NCBI GenBank assembly: GCA_031290855.1
Contig: JAISLM010000116.1
Location: 1 to 13,374 of the forward strand
Source: Spirochaetaceae bacterium
GTDB taxonomy: Bacteria > Spirochaetota > Spirochaetia > Treponematales > Breznakiellaceae
Direction of reading: 5' to 3'
DNA length: 13,374 bases
Shown: positions 1 to 6,395 of the stretch, one piece after another
How the letters are laid out: every line of letters starts with the position of its first letter
Position numbering within the stretch: position 1 is the stretch's first letter
Notes under the pieces: generated by a model
What the model was told of the DNA's origin: nothing
The model's database searches: none
The model's input: only the letters and a program-made list of their open reading frames with translations
Translations under genes and position numbers: made by a program

Positions 1-77
1 CTCGCGTATTTCCCGGCAGCCACGTCCTCCACAAGCCGAAGCTTAAACGCTTCGCTGTATCGTACCACATCACTCAT
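1..77 (-). CDS. IS3-type transposase orfA, N-terminus (partial)
   Basis: The minus strand opens with ATG at 77 and reads MSDVVRYSEAFKLRLVEDVA before leaving the window, about 25 residues. The pattern 'RYSEAFKLxLVE' is typical of the start of the helix-turn-helix OrfA subunit of IS3-family transposases, which binds the element's ends. GGAGG at 85-89 is correctly placed as a ribosome site and supports this start. The rest of the element lies outside the window. The sequence at about 104-118, read on the minus strand as TGTCGCGTCCTGG, is a plausible terminal inverted repeat, but the partner end cannot be seen. Family assignment rests on a short stretch. Confidence 0.6.
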   Translation of the reverse strand, partial: MSDVVRYSEAFKLRLVEDVAAGKYA

Positions 78-548
78 CTTTTGACCTCCATGTGTCAACT
101 TTAAACCAGGACGCGACAGACTTACCCGGCGTCTATCCCTCATCCCCAATTACTCACTGCCGATCCCATCCCCCCTCCAGGTACTCATCAACTACTATCC
201 GTTATTCGCAGTAGGGGCTGCTTCCCCACCTTATCCTTCCTTTTAGGGTTAAAAAGGCGGTAAAACGTCAGGCACAAACCGCATAGCGGTTTGCCGCGGA
301 CGCTGTTTTGTGGCGGTTAGAGTGGGCAGCAACTACAAAAAAATAGCAGTAGACGGGTTTGCGAGCAAACAAGGTTTGCTATGCAAACCACCGCAGATAA
401 TAAACGTCCGCATCCGATCGAGCCTCGTAAATGACGCAAAGCTTACAAGATACCCAGCCGCGCCGCCGGAAGGGCCTTTCCCCTTCGGCTCCTTTCCGTT
501 TTTCTCCGTATTTTCAAGCAAACCGCAGGCAAGCGCCCATATATTTAC
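78..548. other. Gene-free stretch between IS end and RAYT
   Basis: No convincing gene is seen here. The left 40 bases are the leader and probable terminal repeat of the IS element. The short frames on both strands at 310-557 have no ribosome site and no recognisable motif. The stretch contains two small perfect hairpins (275-293 and 373-389). Confidence 0.5.
275..389. repeat. Two short hairpins with GC-N3-GC apex
   Basis: CAAACCGC-ATA-GCGGTTTG at 275-293 has an 8-bp stem. GGTTTGC-TAT-GCAAACC at 373-389 has a 7-bp stem. Both are perfect, and both have a three-base loop closed by GC on each side. The same design recurs elsewhere in the window with different stems. Confidence 0.5.
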
Positions 549-1082
549 ATGAGACATTTAAGAATGCTGAAACAGGGCGTGTGGTACGAAATCCGTAGCC
601 GCGTCAACAACCGGGAATCCCTGTTCCGCGGGGGCCGGGCCCTGGCGCTGTTTGACCGGGTGTTCCGGGAGACCGCGCACAGGTTTGCCTTCGCGGTCCG
701 GGGGATGAGTCTATCAGGCGACCGGCTGGCCTTTTATATCAAGCCTGCGGACGGGTTTGAGCTGCCTGCGATAATGAAATGGCTGAAGCAGACCTTTGCC
801 CAGAGGTACAACCGTGACAATGGACGGACGGGGCACCTGTGGGGTGACCGGTACTGGTCGCGGATCCTGGAAGGGGAAGCGCCGGACGGCGGGGAGGCGG
901 GTGAGGCGGCGGGGGACTCCCCGGCATGCGGGGTCAGACCCGTAATCAAGCAACGCCCCGCCGGACGAGCGGCGGCGGGGGACTCCCCGGTATGCGGGGT
1001 CAGACCCCGCAGCGGGAAACAGGCGGCCGGGGCCGCTTTTTCCCGCCTATACCCCCTTCCCGTCGCCCTGGCGCCCGGATAG
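549..1082 (+). CDS. REP-associated tyrosine transposase (RAYT) homologue, HUH motif lost
   Basis: This 177-residue protein has the RAYT/Y1_Tnp layout. It starts MLKQGVWYEIRSRVNNRE (from residue 6), and has a central helix WLKQTFAQRYNRDNGRTGHL (residues 78-97) that carries the presumed catalytic Tyr87, followed by WGDRYWSRIL. Known RAYTs cut and rejoin REP palindromes using an HUH metal site plus one Tyr. Here the segment that should read like 'NHFHLLV' is RLAFYIKP (59-66), so both metal-binding histidines are absent. Residues 108-160 are low-complexity and include a 12-residue motif repeated 22 residues apart, encoded by a GC-rich DNA repeat. No clear ribosome site precedes ATG 549; an in-frame ATG at 564 is an alternative. 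It may be an inactivated or repurposed copy. Confidence 0.75.
   Translation: MRHLRMLKQGVWYEIRSRVNNRESLFRGGRALALFDRVFRETAHRFAFAVRGMSLSGDRLAFYIKPADGFELPAIMKWLKQTFAQRYNRDNGRTGHLWGDRYWSRILEGEAPDGGEAGEAAGDSPACGVRPVIKQRPAGRAAAGDSPVCGVRPRSGKQAAGAAFSRLYPLPVALAPG
905..1007 (+). repeat. Duplicated 37-bp GC-rich REP-like repeat inside RAYT
   Basis: The two copies, 905-941 and 971-1007, differ at one base. Each contains GGGGACTCCCCGG followed by ATGCGGGGTCAGACCC. The period is 66 bp, so the duplication keeps the reading frame and encodes AAGDSPACGVRP and then AAGDSPVCGVRP. The GGGGTCAGACCC part is partly palindromic. Confidence 0.75.
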
Positions 1083-1236
1083 GCGGCATAATCCGCCCGT
1101 GGAACCGCAGCGGCCGCCATTTCCTCCCCAAACCGAACCCGTCCGGGGGATACGTCTACCCTGAAAGGCGGGGTATTAAACCGGGTTTTGCGAATAAGCC
1201 CCGTAATTTCCGCCGGAGAAAGTTTAGGCCCCGGAA

Positions 1237-1288
1237 CCTGTCCCAAAACTAATTGACTGTGCGCTAACGCGCACTGGTTTGAGACAGG
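1237..1288. repeat. Interspersed nested palindrome, copy 1
   Basis: The outer arms read AACCTGTCCCAAAAC on the left and GTTTGAGACAGGTT on the right, and are imperfectly paired. They enclose a perfect inner hairpin, GTGCGC-TAAC-GCGCAC. The central CTAATTGACTGTGC is shared with the copy at 4615-4664, so this is a dispersed element, not a chance dyad. No gene lies in 1083-1524. Confidence 0.8.
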
Positions 1289-1302
1289 TTCTTGCAGTTT
1301 TT

Positions 1303-1317
1303 AAGGCCTTCGGCCTT
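1303..1317. repeat. Short hairpin AAGGCC-TTC-GGCCTT
   Basis: A perfect 6-bp stem with a three-base loop, lying between two larger palindromic elements. It resembles a terminator stem, but there is no run of T after it on the plus strand, and the minus strand has only a short T stretch. Confidence 0.35.
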
Positions 1318-1351
1318 CCGGTTTTCATACTTGCAAAACTACGAATTTCAA

Positions 1352-1389
1352 GGAGGCTTTCCCAAAACTTCAGTTTTGGGAAAGCCTCC
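1352..1389. repeat. Perfect 17-bp-stem palindrome
   Basis: GGAGGCTTTCCCAAAAC pairs perfectly with GTTTTGGGAAAGCCTCC around the loop TTCA. The core CCAAAAC-N4-GTTTTGG recurs at 4680-4697 and 13308-13325. It could act as a bidirectional terminator or an mRNA-end hairpin, but its recurrence argues for a dispersed REP-like element. Confidence 0.85.
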
Positions 1390-1524
1390 CTATAGTCAGG
1401 TTTTTACGTGGGATTCCGCCCCTCTTCCTCCTCCCCTCCCCAGGAAGCGACAATCATTGCTATTCACTCATTATTAATGTTGCCGCCGCTAGAAAATATC
1501 AGGATTGGATTGTACACTGGAGGC

Positions 1525-2151
1525 ATGAACCTGATACGCAAACCGTTCGCATACAGCTATAACAACGTGACCCTCGCGCTGATATGCGTTAATGCCGTAG
1601 TTTTTATGCTGCAATACTTGTCACCGAGGCTGGGGGGCCTGCTTGCGATGACGCCGGTTCTGGTGCTGCATGGCTGGGTTTGGCAATTTGTGACATATAT
1701 GTTCGCGCACGCGAGTTTCAGCCATATACTTTTCAATATGCTCGCGCTGTTCGTATTCGGTGTGCAAACCGAGCGTTACATGGGCAGCAAAGAGTTCCTG
1801 GCTTACTACCTCGTAACGGGCGTACTGGCGGGCTTCTTTTCGTTTGTGGTTTTCCTGTTCACGGGTGCGGCCTTAATACCGTTATTGGGAGCTTCGGGGG
1901 CGATATTTGCGGTTCAGCTCGCCTTCGCGGCGTTTTTCCCAGAATCGGTGCTGTACATCTGGGGCATCCTGCCCCTGCGCGCGCCGGTAATGGTTCTCGC
2001 CTTTACCGGGATAGAGTTGTTTTCAACGATCTTCGGCATCGCAAACGGGGTGGCCCACCTAACCCATCTTGCCGGCTTCGGTTTCGGGTGGCTTTACTTC
2101 CTCGTCCGCTTCCGCGCCGATCCTATACGGATGATGACGGGCAGACGCTAG
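1525..2151 (+). CDS. Rhomboid family intramembrane serine protease
   Basis: This 208-residue polytopic membrane protein has the rhomboid hallmarks. They are HxxxN (H67-N71) in HILFNMLAL, the nucleophile motif GASG (122-125, Ser124), and the catalytic-His helix HLAGFGFG (His181, Gly184, Gly188). The Ser/His dyad is intact, so it is predicted to cleave membrane-spanning substrates within the inner membrane. About six hydrophobic helices are visible, and no extra domain is present. ATG 1525 was chosen because GGAGG lies at 1519-1523 and the protein then begins just before the first helix; the frame is open further upstream, but that extension is unlike the family. It is followed after 5 bases by a small membrane protein gene. 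The substrate is unknown. Confidence 0.9.
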   Translation: MNLIRKPFAYSYNNVTLALICVNAVVFMLQYLSPRLGGLLAMTPVLVLHGWVWQFVTYMFAHASFSHILFNMLALFVFGVQTERYMGSKEFLAYYLVTGVLAGFFSFVVFLFTGAALIPLLGASGAIFAVQLAFAAFFPESVLYIWGILPLRAPVMVLAFTGIELFSTIFGIANGVAHLTHLAGFGFGWLYFLVRFRADPIRMMTGRR

Positions 2152-2156
2152 CGCGT

Positions 2157-2414
2157 ATGAAAGAAAACCCAAGGCCGGAACTGCGGCCCGTAGACGAGGC
2201 CAATATCGGCGAGCGCGATCTGGTATTCCATTATTCCCGTGAAAAGCGTCTTGAGAAAGCCAGCCGGCGCGTACGCTCCCTGTACGAGGACCTTCCGCGC
2301 CGGCGATTCGGCATATTTACTTCACTGGCTGATACGAAAGCAAAGGCGACTCTGCTAATCATCATTGTCGCGGTGTGTCTTCTGGCCTTGTTTCTGCCCT
2401 TCCTTCGCGGCTGA
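2157..2414 (+). CDS. Small single-pass membrane protein downstream of rhomboid
   Basis: This 85-residue protein begins MKENPRPELRPVDEANIGER. It has a charged, Arg/Lys-rich soluble part (1-60) and one C-terminal hydrophobic helix (about 64-83, ATLLIIIVAVCLLALFLPFL). Its ATG lies 5 bases after the rhomboid stop, in another frame, which suggests translational coupling and a shared transcript. It ends 9 bases before the convergent decarboxylase gene, so there is no room for a separate terminator. I do not recognise the family. The topology suggests a tail-anchored or C-terminally anchored cytoplasmic protein. A role with the rhomboid is inferred only from position. Confidence 0.65.
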   Translation: MKENPRPELRPVDEANIGERDLVFHYSREKRLEKASRRVRSLYEDLPRRRFGIFTSLADTKAKATLLIIIVAVCLLALFLPFLRG

Positions 2415-2423
2415 GGCCGGATC

Positions 2424-3680
2424 TCACTGGCAGCAAAGGGTCGCGAACAAATCTTCCGGGGTTTCCCTGCGGCGTATCCGGACCAGGGAGCCGTCCGGGC
2501 GGAGCAACAGTTCGCCGCAGCGGAGTTTGCCGTTGTAGTTAAAGCCCATCGCCCTGCCGTGGGCGCCGGCATCGTGGATGACGAGCAGATCGCCTGAGGT
2601 CTCGTCCGTCTCAATCGCCGGAAGCGGCCTCTGGACGGCGAACTTGTCGCAGTTTTCGCAGAGGCTGCCGACAACATCGAAAAGCCCGGCGGCAGGCGCG
2701 TCCTCCTTGCCGGCTACGCTGATGTGGTGGTACGCGCCGTACATCGCCGGACGTATCAGGTCCGCCATAGAAGCGTCCACGCCGATGTAGCTGCGGTAGA
2801 TATCCTTGCGGTGGATCGCCCGCGTTACAAGCCAGCCGTAAGGTCCCGTCACGGCCCGTCCCCATTCGGTACGTACGCCCGTCCTTTCAAGCCCTGCGGG
2901 AACCATGATCCGGTCGAAGGCTTCTTTCAGGCCGGCGGCAAGCTCCCCGTAATCCAGCGCCGTGTCTTCCGGCCTGTACGGGATGCCCGCCCCGCCGCCA
3001 AGGTTAACGAATTCAAGCGAAATACCGGTCTTCCGCCTGATTTCAACGGCCAGATCAAACAAGAGGCGGCCCGTCTCGACGTGGTAGGAGACGTTCAGCT
3101 CGTTTGAAGCGACCATAGTGTGCAGGGCGAAGCGCCGCACGCCCTTTTTTTTCAACAGGGCGAAACCTTCCAGCGTTTGTTCGCGGGTAAAGCCGTACTT
3201 CGCCTCGACCGGATTGCCGATGATCGCGTTACCCAGCTTTAGCGGGCCGGGGTTGTAGCGGATCGACAGCATTTCCGGCAGCCCCGCCGTCTTTTCAACG
3301 AATTCTATATGGGTGAAGTCGTCAAGGTTGATGATAGCGCCCAGTTCCCGCGCCTTCAGGTACTCGGCGGAAGGCGTCTCGTTGGACGTAAACATCACGC
3401 TCTCCCCGCCGAGCCCCGACATCTCCGCCAGCAGCAGCTCGGTGAGGCTGGAACAGTCCGCGCCGAAGCCTTCCTCGCGGAGGAGGCGGAGCATCACCGG
3501 ATTCGGCATCGCTTTCACGGCAAAGTAGTTTAGATAAGCGGGAAAGACGCCAAAAGCCGCGTTGATGCGGCGCGCGTTTTCGCGTACCGCCTTCTCGTCG
3601 TATATATAGAAGGGGGTGGAAAAACGCCTTGCCGCTTCTTCGAGCGCCTCCTTTGACAGGGGAAAATACTTATCGGCCAT
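2424..3680 (-). CDS. lysA: Diaminopimelate decarboxylase-type PLP enzyme
   Basis: This 418-residue fold-type III PLP decarboxylase (alanine-racemase-like barrel plus C-terminal beta domain) is best matched to LysA, which converts meso-diaminopimelate to lysine and CO2. Visible motifs are YFAVKAMPNP with the Schiff-base Lys56, the phosphate-binding glycine loop NLGGGAGIPY (Gly228-230), TEWGRAVTGP (Glu272, Arg275) and MADLIRPAMYGAYHH. The C-terminal domain has SLCENCDKF with the conserved Cys341 and Asp345, and then HDAGAHGRAMGFNYNG. The segment HTMVASNE (187-194) replaces the usual HIGS-type motif, so an allied diamino-acid substrate cannot be excluded. Its ATG overlaps the end of thyX by 11 bases. 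It ends in Cys-Cys-Gln. Confidence 0.82.
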   Translation of the reverse strand: MADKYFPLSKEALEEAARRFSTPFYIYDEKAVRENARRINAAFGVFPAYLNYFAVKAMPNPVMLRLLREEGFGADCSSLTELLLAEMSGLGGESVMFTSNETPSAEYLKARELGAIINLDDFTHIEFVEKTAGLPEMLSIRYNPGPLKLGNAIIGNPVEAKYGFTREQTLEGFALLKKKGVRRFALHTMVASNELNVSYHVETGRLLFDLAVEIRRKTGISLEFVNLGGGAGIPYRPEDTALDYGELAAGLKEAFDRIMVPAGLERTGVRTEWGRAVTGPYGWLVTRAIHRKDIYRSYIGVDASMADLIRPAMYGAYHHISVAGKEDAPAAGLFDVVGSLCENCDKFAVQRPLPAIETDETSGDLLVIHDAGAHGRAMGFNYNGKLRCGELLLRPDGSLVRIRRRETPEDLFATLCCQ

Positions 3681-4500
3681 TTAGCTTTTCTTCAAGACGT
3701 TCCAGCGCCTTGCCGTCCAGAAGGCAGCCTCCGCCGCCTGCGAGCCGCCTTTTAAGCTCGGCCATCTCGTCCCTGGAGAAACTCGCGCCGCCCAGAACGT
3801 GGCGTTCAAACGATTCGCAGCAACGGGGCGCGACCTTACGGCATATATCGAGGAGGACTTCCGCGTAAAGGCGTATCTCCTTCTGCGCGTGGGAGCCCAG
3901 GCGCAGTTGCAGGAAGTGGAACAGGTTGTGCAGGTCTATCTGCCAGTACATCTCCGTGTACAGCGACAGCGGCAGGTTGATCCGGGCAAGCTCGCGGGCG
4001 AGCCCTGAGTCTATCAGCCTGGAATAAGCCGCGTAGGACTCCTTCTGCCCCGCCTCGAAAGCTTTCCGTACCGCGTCCGCCCCGGCGGGAGGCAGCGCCG
4101 CCGCTCCGCGTCCCTGCCTGTTATCACTGCTCTGCGGGGCGATGTCGCCTGCGGACGGCAGGTAGAAATCGTCCTTCATCACGGAATAGCGTCCGGAAAT
4201 CTCGTTCAACCGCGCCGTTCTGTGCCTCACCAACTGGCGGGCCACAAAGATCGGCATCTTCAGGTGAAAGGTAAGGACGACCTGCTCGAAGGGGCTTGTA
4301 TGCCGGTTTCGTAACAGATAATCGATCAGGCCCGCATCCTCGCGGTAAGTCTTCGTCCCCTCGCCGTAGGAAACCCGCGCCGACTGGACCACCCGCTGGT
4401 CCGAACCCAGGTAATCGACAAGGCGGACAAATCCCTTGTCCAGAACAGGAAACTCCCTGTCCAGTATCTTTTCCGCCTCGGCGGATACACAATGAGCCAT
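3670..4500 (-). CDS. thyX: FAD-dependent thymidylate synthase ThyX
   Basis: This 276-residue protein methylates dUMP to dTMP using methylene-tetrahydrofolate and reduced FAD. The ThyX signature RHRxxxxNExSxR is present as RHRTARLNEISGRY (92-105), with Arg in place of the first Ser of the commonest form. Other family motifs are ARVSYGEGTK (41-50), NRHTSPFEQ (65-73) and YTEMYWQIDLHNLFHFLQLR (181-200), followed by HAQKEIR. Residues 120-140 and the tail after about 240 are less conserved. ATG 4500 is preceded by GGAGGGG at 4503-4509. The stop lies inside the start of lysA, so the two genes probably form one translationally coupled transcript. Confidence 0.93.
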   Translation of the reverse strand: MAHCVSAEAEKILDREFPVLDKGFVRLVDYLGSDQRVVQSARVSYGEGTKTYREDAGLIDYLLRNRHTSPFEQVVLTFHLKMPIFVARQLVRHRTARLNEISGRYSVMKDDFYLPSAGDIAPQSSDNRQGRGAAALPPAGADAVRKAFEAGQKESYAAYSRLIDSGLARELARINLPLSLYTEMYWQIDLHNLFHFLQLRLGSHAQKEIRLYAEVLLDICRKVAPRCCESFERHVLGGASFSRDEMAELKRRLAGGGGCLLDGKALERLEEKLNGR

Positions 4501-4614
4501 CGCCCCTCCGTAATCTTAAAAAAGTGTAAAACCAGGCCCCACGCATAAACGCGCGGCAGCTACCACTATACCCCGCAAAAACTCCGCCTTCAAGGGCAGG
4601 CGGTAAGACTGAGT

Positions 4615-4664
4615 CTGTCCCAAAACTAATTGACTGTGCACTAATGCGCACGGTTTTGGGACAG
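4615..4664. repeat. Interspersed nested palindrome, copy 2
   Basis: Outer arms CTGTCCCAAAAC and GTTTTGGGACAG pair perfectly over 12 bp. The inside, CTAATTGACTGTGC-A-CTAATGCGCAC, matches copy 1 at 1237-1288 apart from a few substitutions. It is followed directly by a CAGGC-AAA-GCCTG hairpin at 4662-4674. Confidence 0.82.
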
Positions 4665-4679
4665 GCAAAGCCTGCATCG

Positions 4680-4706
4680 CCAAAACTGAAGTTTTGGGAA
4701 AGCCTC
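4680..4706. repeat. CCAAAAC-N4-GTTTTGG palindrome, one arm of the 1352 element
   Basis: CCAAAAC-TGAA-GTTTTGG at 4680-4697 continues into GAAAGCCTC. These 27 bases are identical to the reverse complement of part of 1352-1389, but the outer left arm is replaced by unrelated sequence. This is therefore a truncated or rearranged copy. Confidence 0.75.
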
Positions 4707-4881
4707 AAAAGATTGAAAGAAAACATCTGTCGCCGGGGATTTGGAGCGGACTATTTGGCGTGGAAAGATATCCGTTTTTAAAAACAGAACGGACGGGCAA
4801 TATAGTTATCTTCCTGAAAGTAGCAGACTTTGCAAATAACTTTAACTCATTACCCGTACCCTCAAGACTTAAACGTTCCAT
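4705..4881 (-). CDS. Doubtful small ORF, 58 residues
   Basis: An open frame from ATG 4881 to TGA 4705-4707 starts MERLSLEGTGNELKLFAKSA and ends FLSIF. The composition looks protein-like and the frame stops exactly at the palindromic element. There is no convincing ribosome site and no family is recognised. It could equally be the chance translation of a dispersed repeat or spacer. It lies in the 554-base gap between thyX and nifB, which otherwise contains the two repeats and the nifB promoter. Confidence 0.2.
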   Translation of the reverse strand: MERLSLEGTGNELKLFAKSATFRKITILPVRSVFKNGYLSTPNSPLQIPGDRCFLSIF

Positions 4882-4935
4882 GCTTTTGAATTTTTGCACC
4901 ACAAAACCTGCCCGTACCTGGCACAGTTTTTCCGG

Positions 4936-4964
4936 TTGACGAGCATGGATAATATTGATATTAT
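4936..4964 (+). promoter_or_regulatory. Sigma-70-like promoter of nifB
   Basis: TTGACG (4936-4941) and TATTAT (4959-4964) are separated by 17 bases, a near-consensus arrangement. Transcription would start near 4971, giving a leader of about 84 bases before nifB. No good sigma-54 site was found; the nearest is TGGCAC at 4919, where CC stands in place of the -12 GC. Confidence 0.65.
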
Positions 4965-4966
4965 CC
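4947..4966. promoter_or_regulatory. Operator-like dyad over the nifB -10 region
   Basis: GGATAATATTGATATTATCC is a perfect 9-bp inverted repeat around TG. It covers the spacer and the -10 hexamer of the nifB promoter, where a bound dimeric repressor would block RNA polymerase. The sequence recalls Fur-family boxes (GATAAT...ATTATC), but the regulator is not identified. Confidence 0.55.
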
Positions 4967-5054
4967 TATAGTATTTGTAGGAATTATGACGGAAACCGGA
5001 AGCCGTGCTGTTTATTGAACGGGACATACCGGAAATCCTTCGCGGGGGTGTAGT

Positions 5055-6395
5055 ATGGGTATTGTTGATTCGAAAAAAGCCGCCAATTTGCTTAAATCGG
5101 CGAGCCATCCCTGTTTTTCCGGATGCGGCGGCGGGCACAGCCGCATCCATCTGCCTGTTGCTCCGGCCTGCAACATCCAGTGTAACTACTGTGTGCGAAA
5201 GTACGACTGCCCAAACGAAAGCCGCCCCGGCGTTACCGCAAAGGTTTTATCGCCCCGCGAAGCACTGGACCGCTATATGCTGGCGAAAGAAAGAATCGGA
5301 AAACCTGATGTTGTGGGTGTAGCGGGACCGGGAGACGCCCTTGCCAATTTTGAAACGCTCAAGGAGACACTGACCCTTGTACGTGATGCCGAGCCGGACA
5401 TAACGTTTTGTATTTCAACAAACGGGTTGGCCCTGCCACGCTATGCCGGTGAACTTGAGGCTTTGGGCATATCCCATGTGACGGTAACGGTAAACGCGGT
5501 GGAGCCGCTGATAGGAAGGCGTATTTACCGCCATGTGTTTTTTAACGGCAGAAACTACAAGGGAATAGAAGCGGCGGAGATTCTTCTGGAAAACCAGCTT
5601 GAAGGCATCAGGCGCATCGTGGAACTGGGCATGGTCTGCAAGGTTAACGTTGTGATGCTGGCGGGAATAAACGACGCGCACATACCTGAAGTGGTAAAAA
5701 CCACCGCCGGGCTGGGAGCGGATATTTCCAACATAATGCAGCTTATCCCGGTCAAGGGCAGCATTTTTGAACATTTACCCCTGGTAAGCAACGCCTCCAT
5801 TATGCGGATGAGAAAACGGTGCGAATCCATACTGCCCCAGATGTATCATTGCAGGCAGTGCCGGGCCGACGCCGCAGGTACGCTGGACAACGACATTTCA
5901 CTTTCCCTAAACCGCGGCGCGGAACAGCCGGTAAAAATAAAACACAACGGCCCGGAACAGTCTATGCGTTTCGCCGTAGCCTCAAAAAACGGCTACCTTG
6001 TTGATATGCATTTCGGGCATACGGCGGTGTTTTATGTCTTTGAATACTCTCAGGGAAGGGTTACGCTTTTTGAGCGCCGGGAAATTCCCCGATGCTGTTC
6101 CGGGCCGGAAGAGTGCGGGGAACACGGGGAAACGATGAAGGCTGCTATATCTGTAATAGAAGACTGCATGGGTGTGATTGCCGTACGGATAGGAGAAAAA
6201 CCCCGGGCTATGCTTGCCGAAAAAGGTATAGGGGTTTTTCTGACCTACGATTATGCTGTCCACGCGGTCGGGATCGCAGCTGAACAGGCCGCGGAGGGCG
6301 GCTCAGGCAAGAAACCGTTTTTCAACAGTGGAGGCCAGGATGAAGAACCTCATTCCTCCGACACCTGCATATCAACTATAAAGGCCACGCGGTAA
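5055..6395 (+). CDS. nifB: Nitrogenase cofactor maturase NifB (radical SAM + NifX-like domain)
   Basis: This 446-residue radical-SAM enzyme fuses two [4Fe-4S] units with a carbide and sulfur to make NifB-co, the precursor of the nitrogenase M-cluster. Visible NifB motifs are HPCF (18-21), HLPVAPACNIQCNYC with the SAM-cluster cysteines 39, 43 and 46, RKYDCPNESRPGV (48-60) and VAGPGDALAN (89-98). Further along are ISTNGLALP (120-128), TVNAVEPLIG and the late HCRQCRADA (265-273, Cys266 and Cys269). Residues about 304-415 form a NifX/dinitrogenase iron-molybdenum cofactor domain containing DMHFGHTAVFYVFE. GGGGGTG at 5044-5050 supports the start. The last ~30 residues resemble nothing known, and their codons overlap the convergent PEGA gene by 46 bases. 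No other nif gene is in the window. Confidence 0.93.
   Translation: MGIVDSKKAANLLKSASHPCFSGCGGGHSRIHLPVAPACNIQCNYCVRKYDCPNESRPGVTAKVLSPREALDRYMLAKERIGKPDVVGVAGPGDALANFETLKETLTLVRDAEPDITFCISTNGLALPRYAGELEALGISHVTVTVNAVEPLIGRRIYRHVFFNGRNYKGIEAAEILLENQLEGIRRIVELGMVCKVNVVMLAGINDAHIPEVVKTTAGLGADISNIMQLIPVKGSIFEHLPLVSNASIMRMRKRCESILPQMYHCRQCRADAAGTLDNDISLSLNRGAEQPVKIKHNGPEQSMRFAVASKNGYLVDMHFGHTAVFYVFEYSQGRVTLFERREIPRCCSGPEECGEHGETMKAAISVIEDCMGVIAVRIGEKPRAMLAEKGIGVFLTYDYAVHAVGIAAEQAAEGGSGKKPFFNSGGQDEEPHSSDTCISTIKATR

Noticed and set aside
734..1246. 170-residue minus-strand frame opposite the RAYT
   Set aside because: Antisense to a gene with family motifs, and composition is that of reverse-translated GC-rich repeat.
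926..1252. 108-residue plus-strand frame after the RAYT
   Set aside because: No ribosome site, Arg/Pro/Gly-rich low-complexity product, and it overlaps the GC-rich repeats; a shadow of biased composition.
1680..2156. Upstream extension of the 85-residue protein in its own frame
   Set aside because: Overlaps the rhomboid gene entirely and reads as Arg/Pro-rich shadow; the ATG at 2157 gives a coherent protein.
4919..4933. Sigma-54 promoter TGGCAC-N5-TTCC before nifB
   Set aside because: The -12 element has CC instead of GC, and a much better sigma-70 promoter lies 17 bases downstream.
5415..5830. Minus-strand frames of 119 and 91 residues opposite nifB
   Set aside because: Lie antisense within a gene whose NifB motifs are unambiguous.
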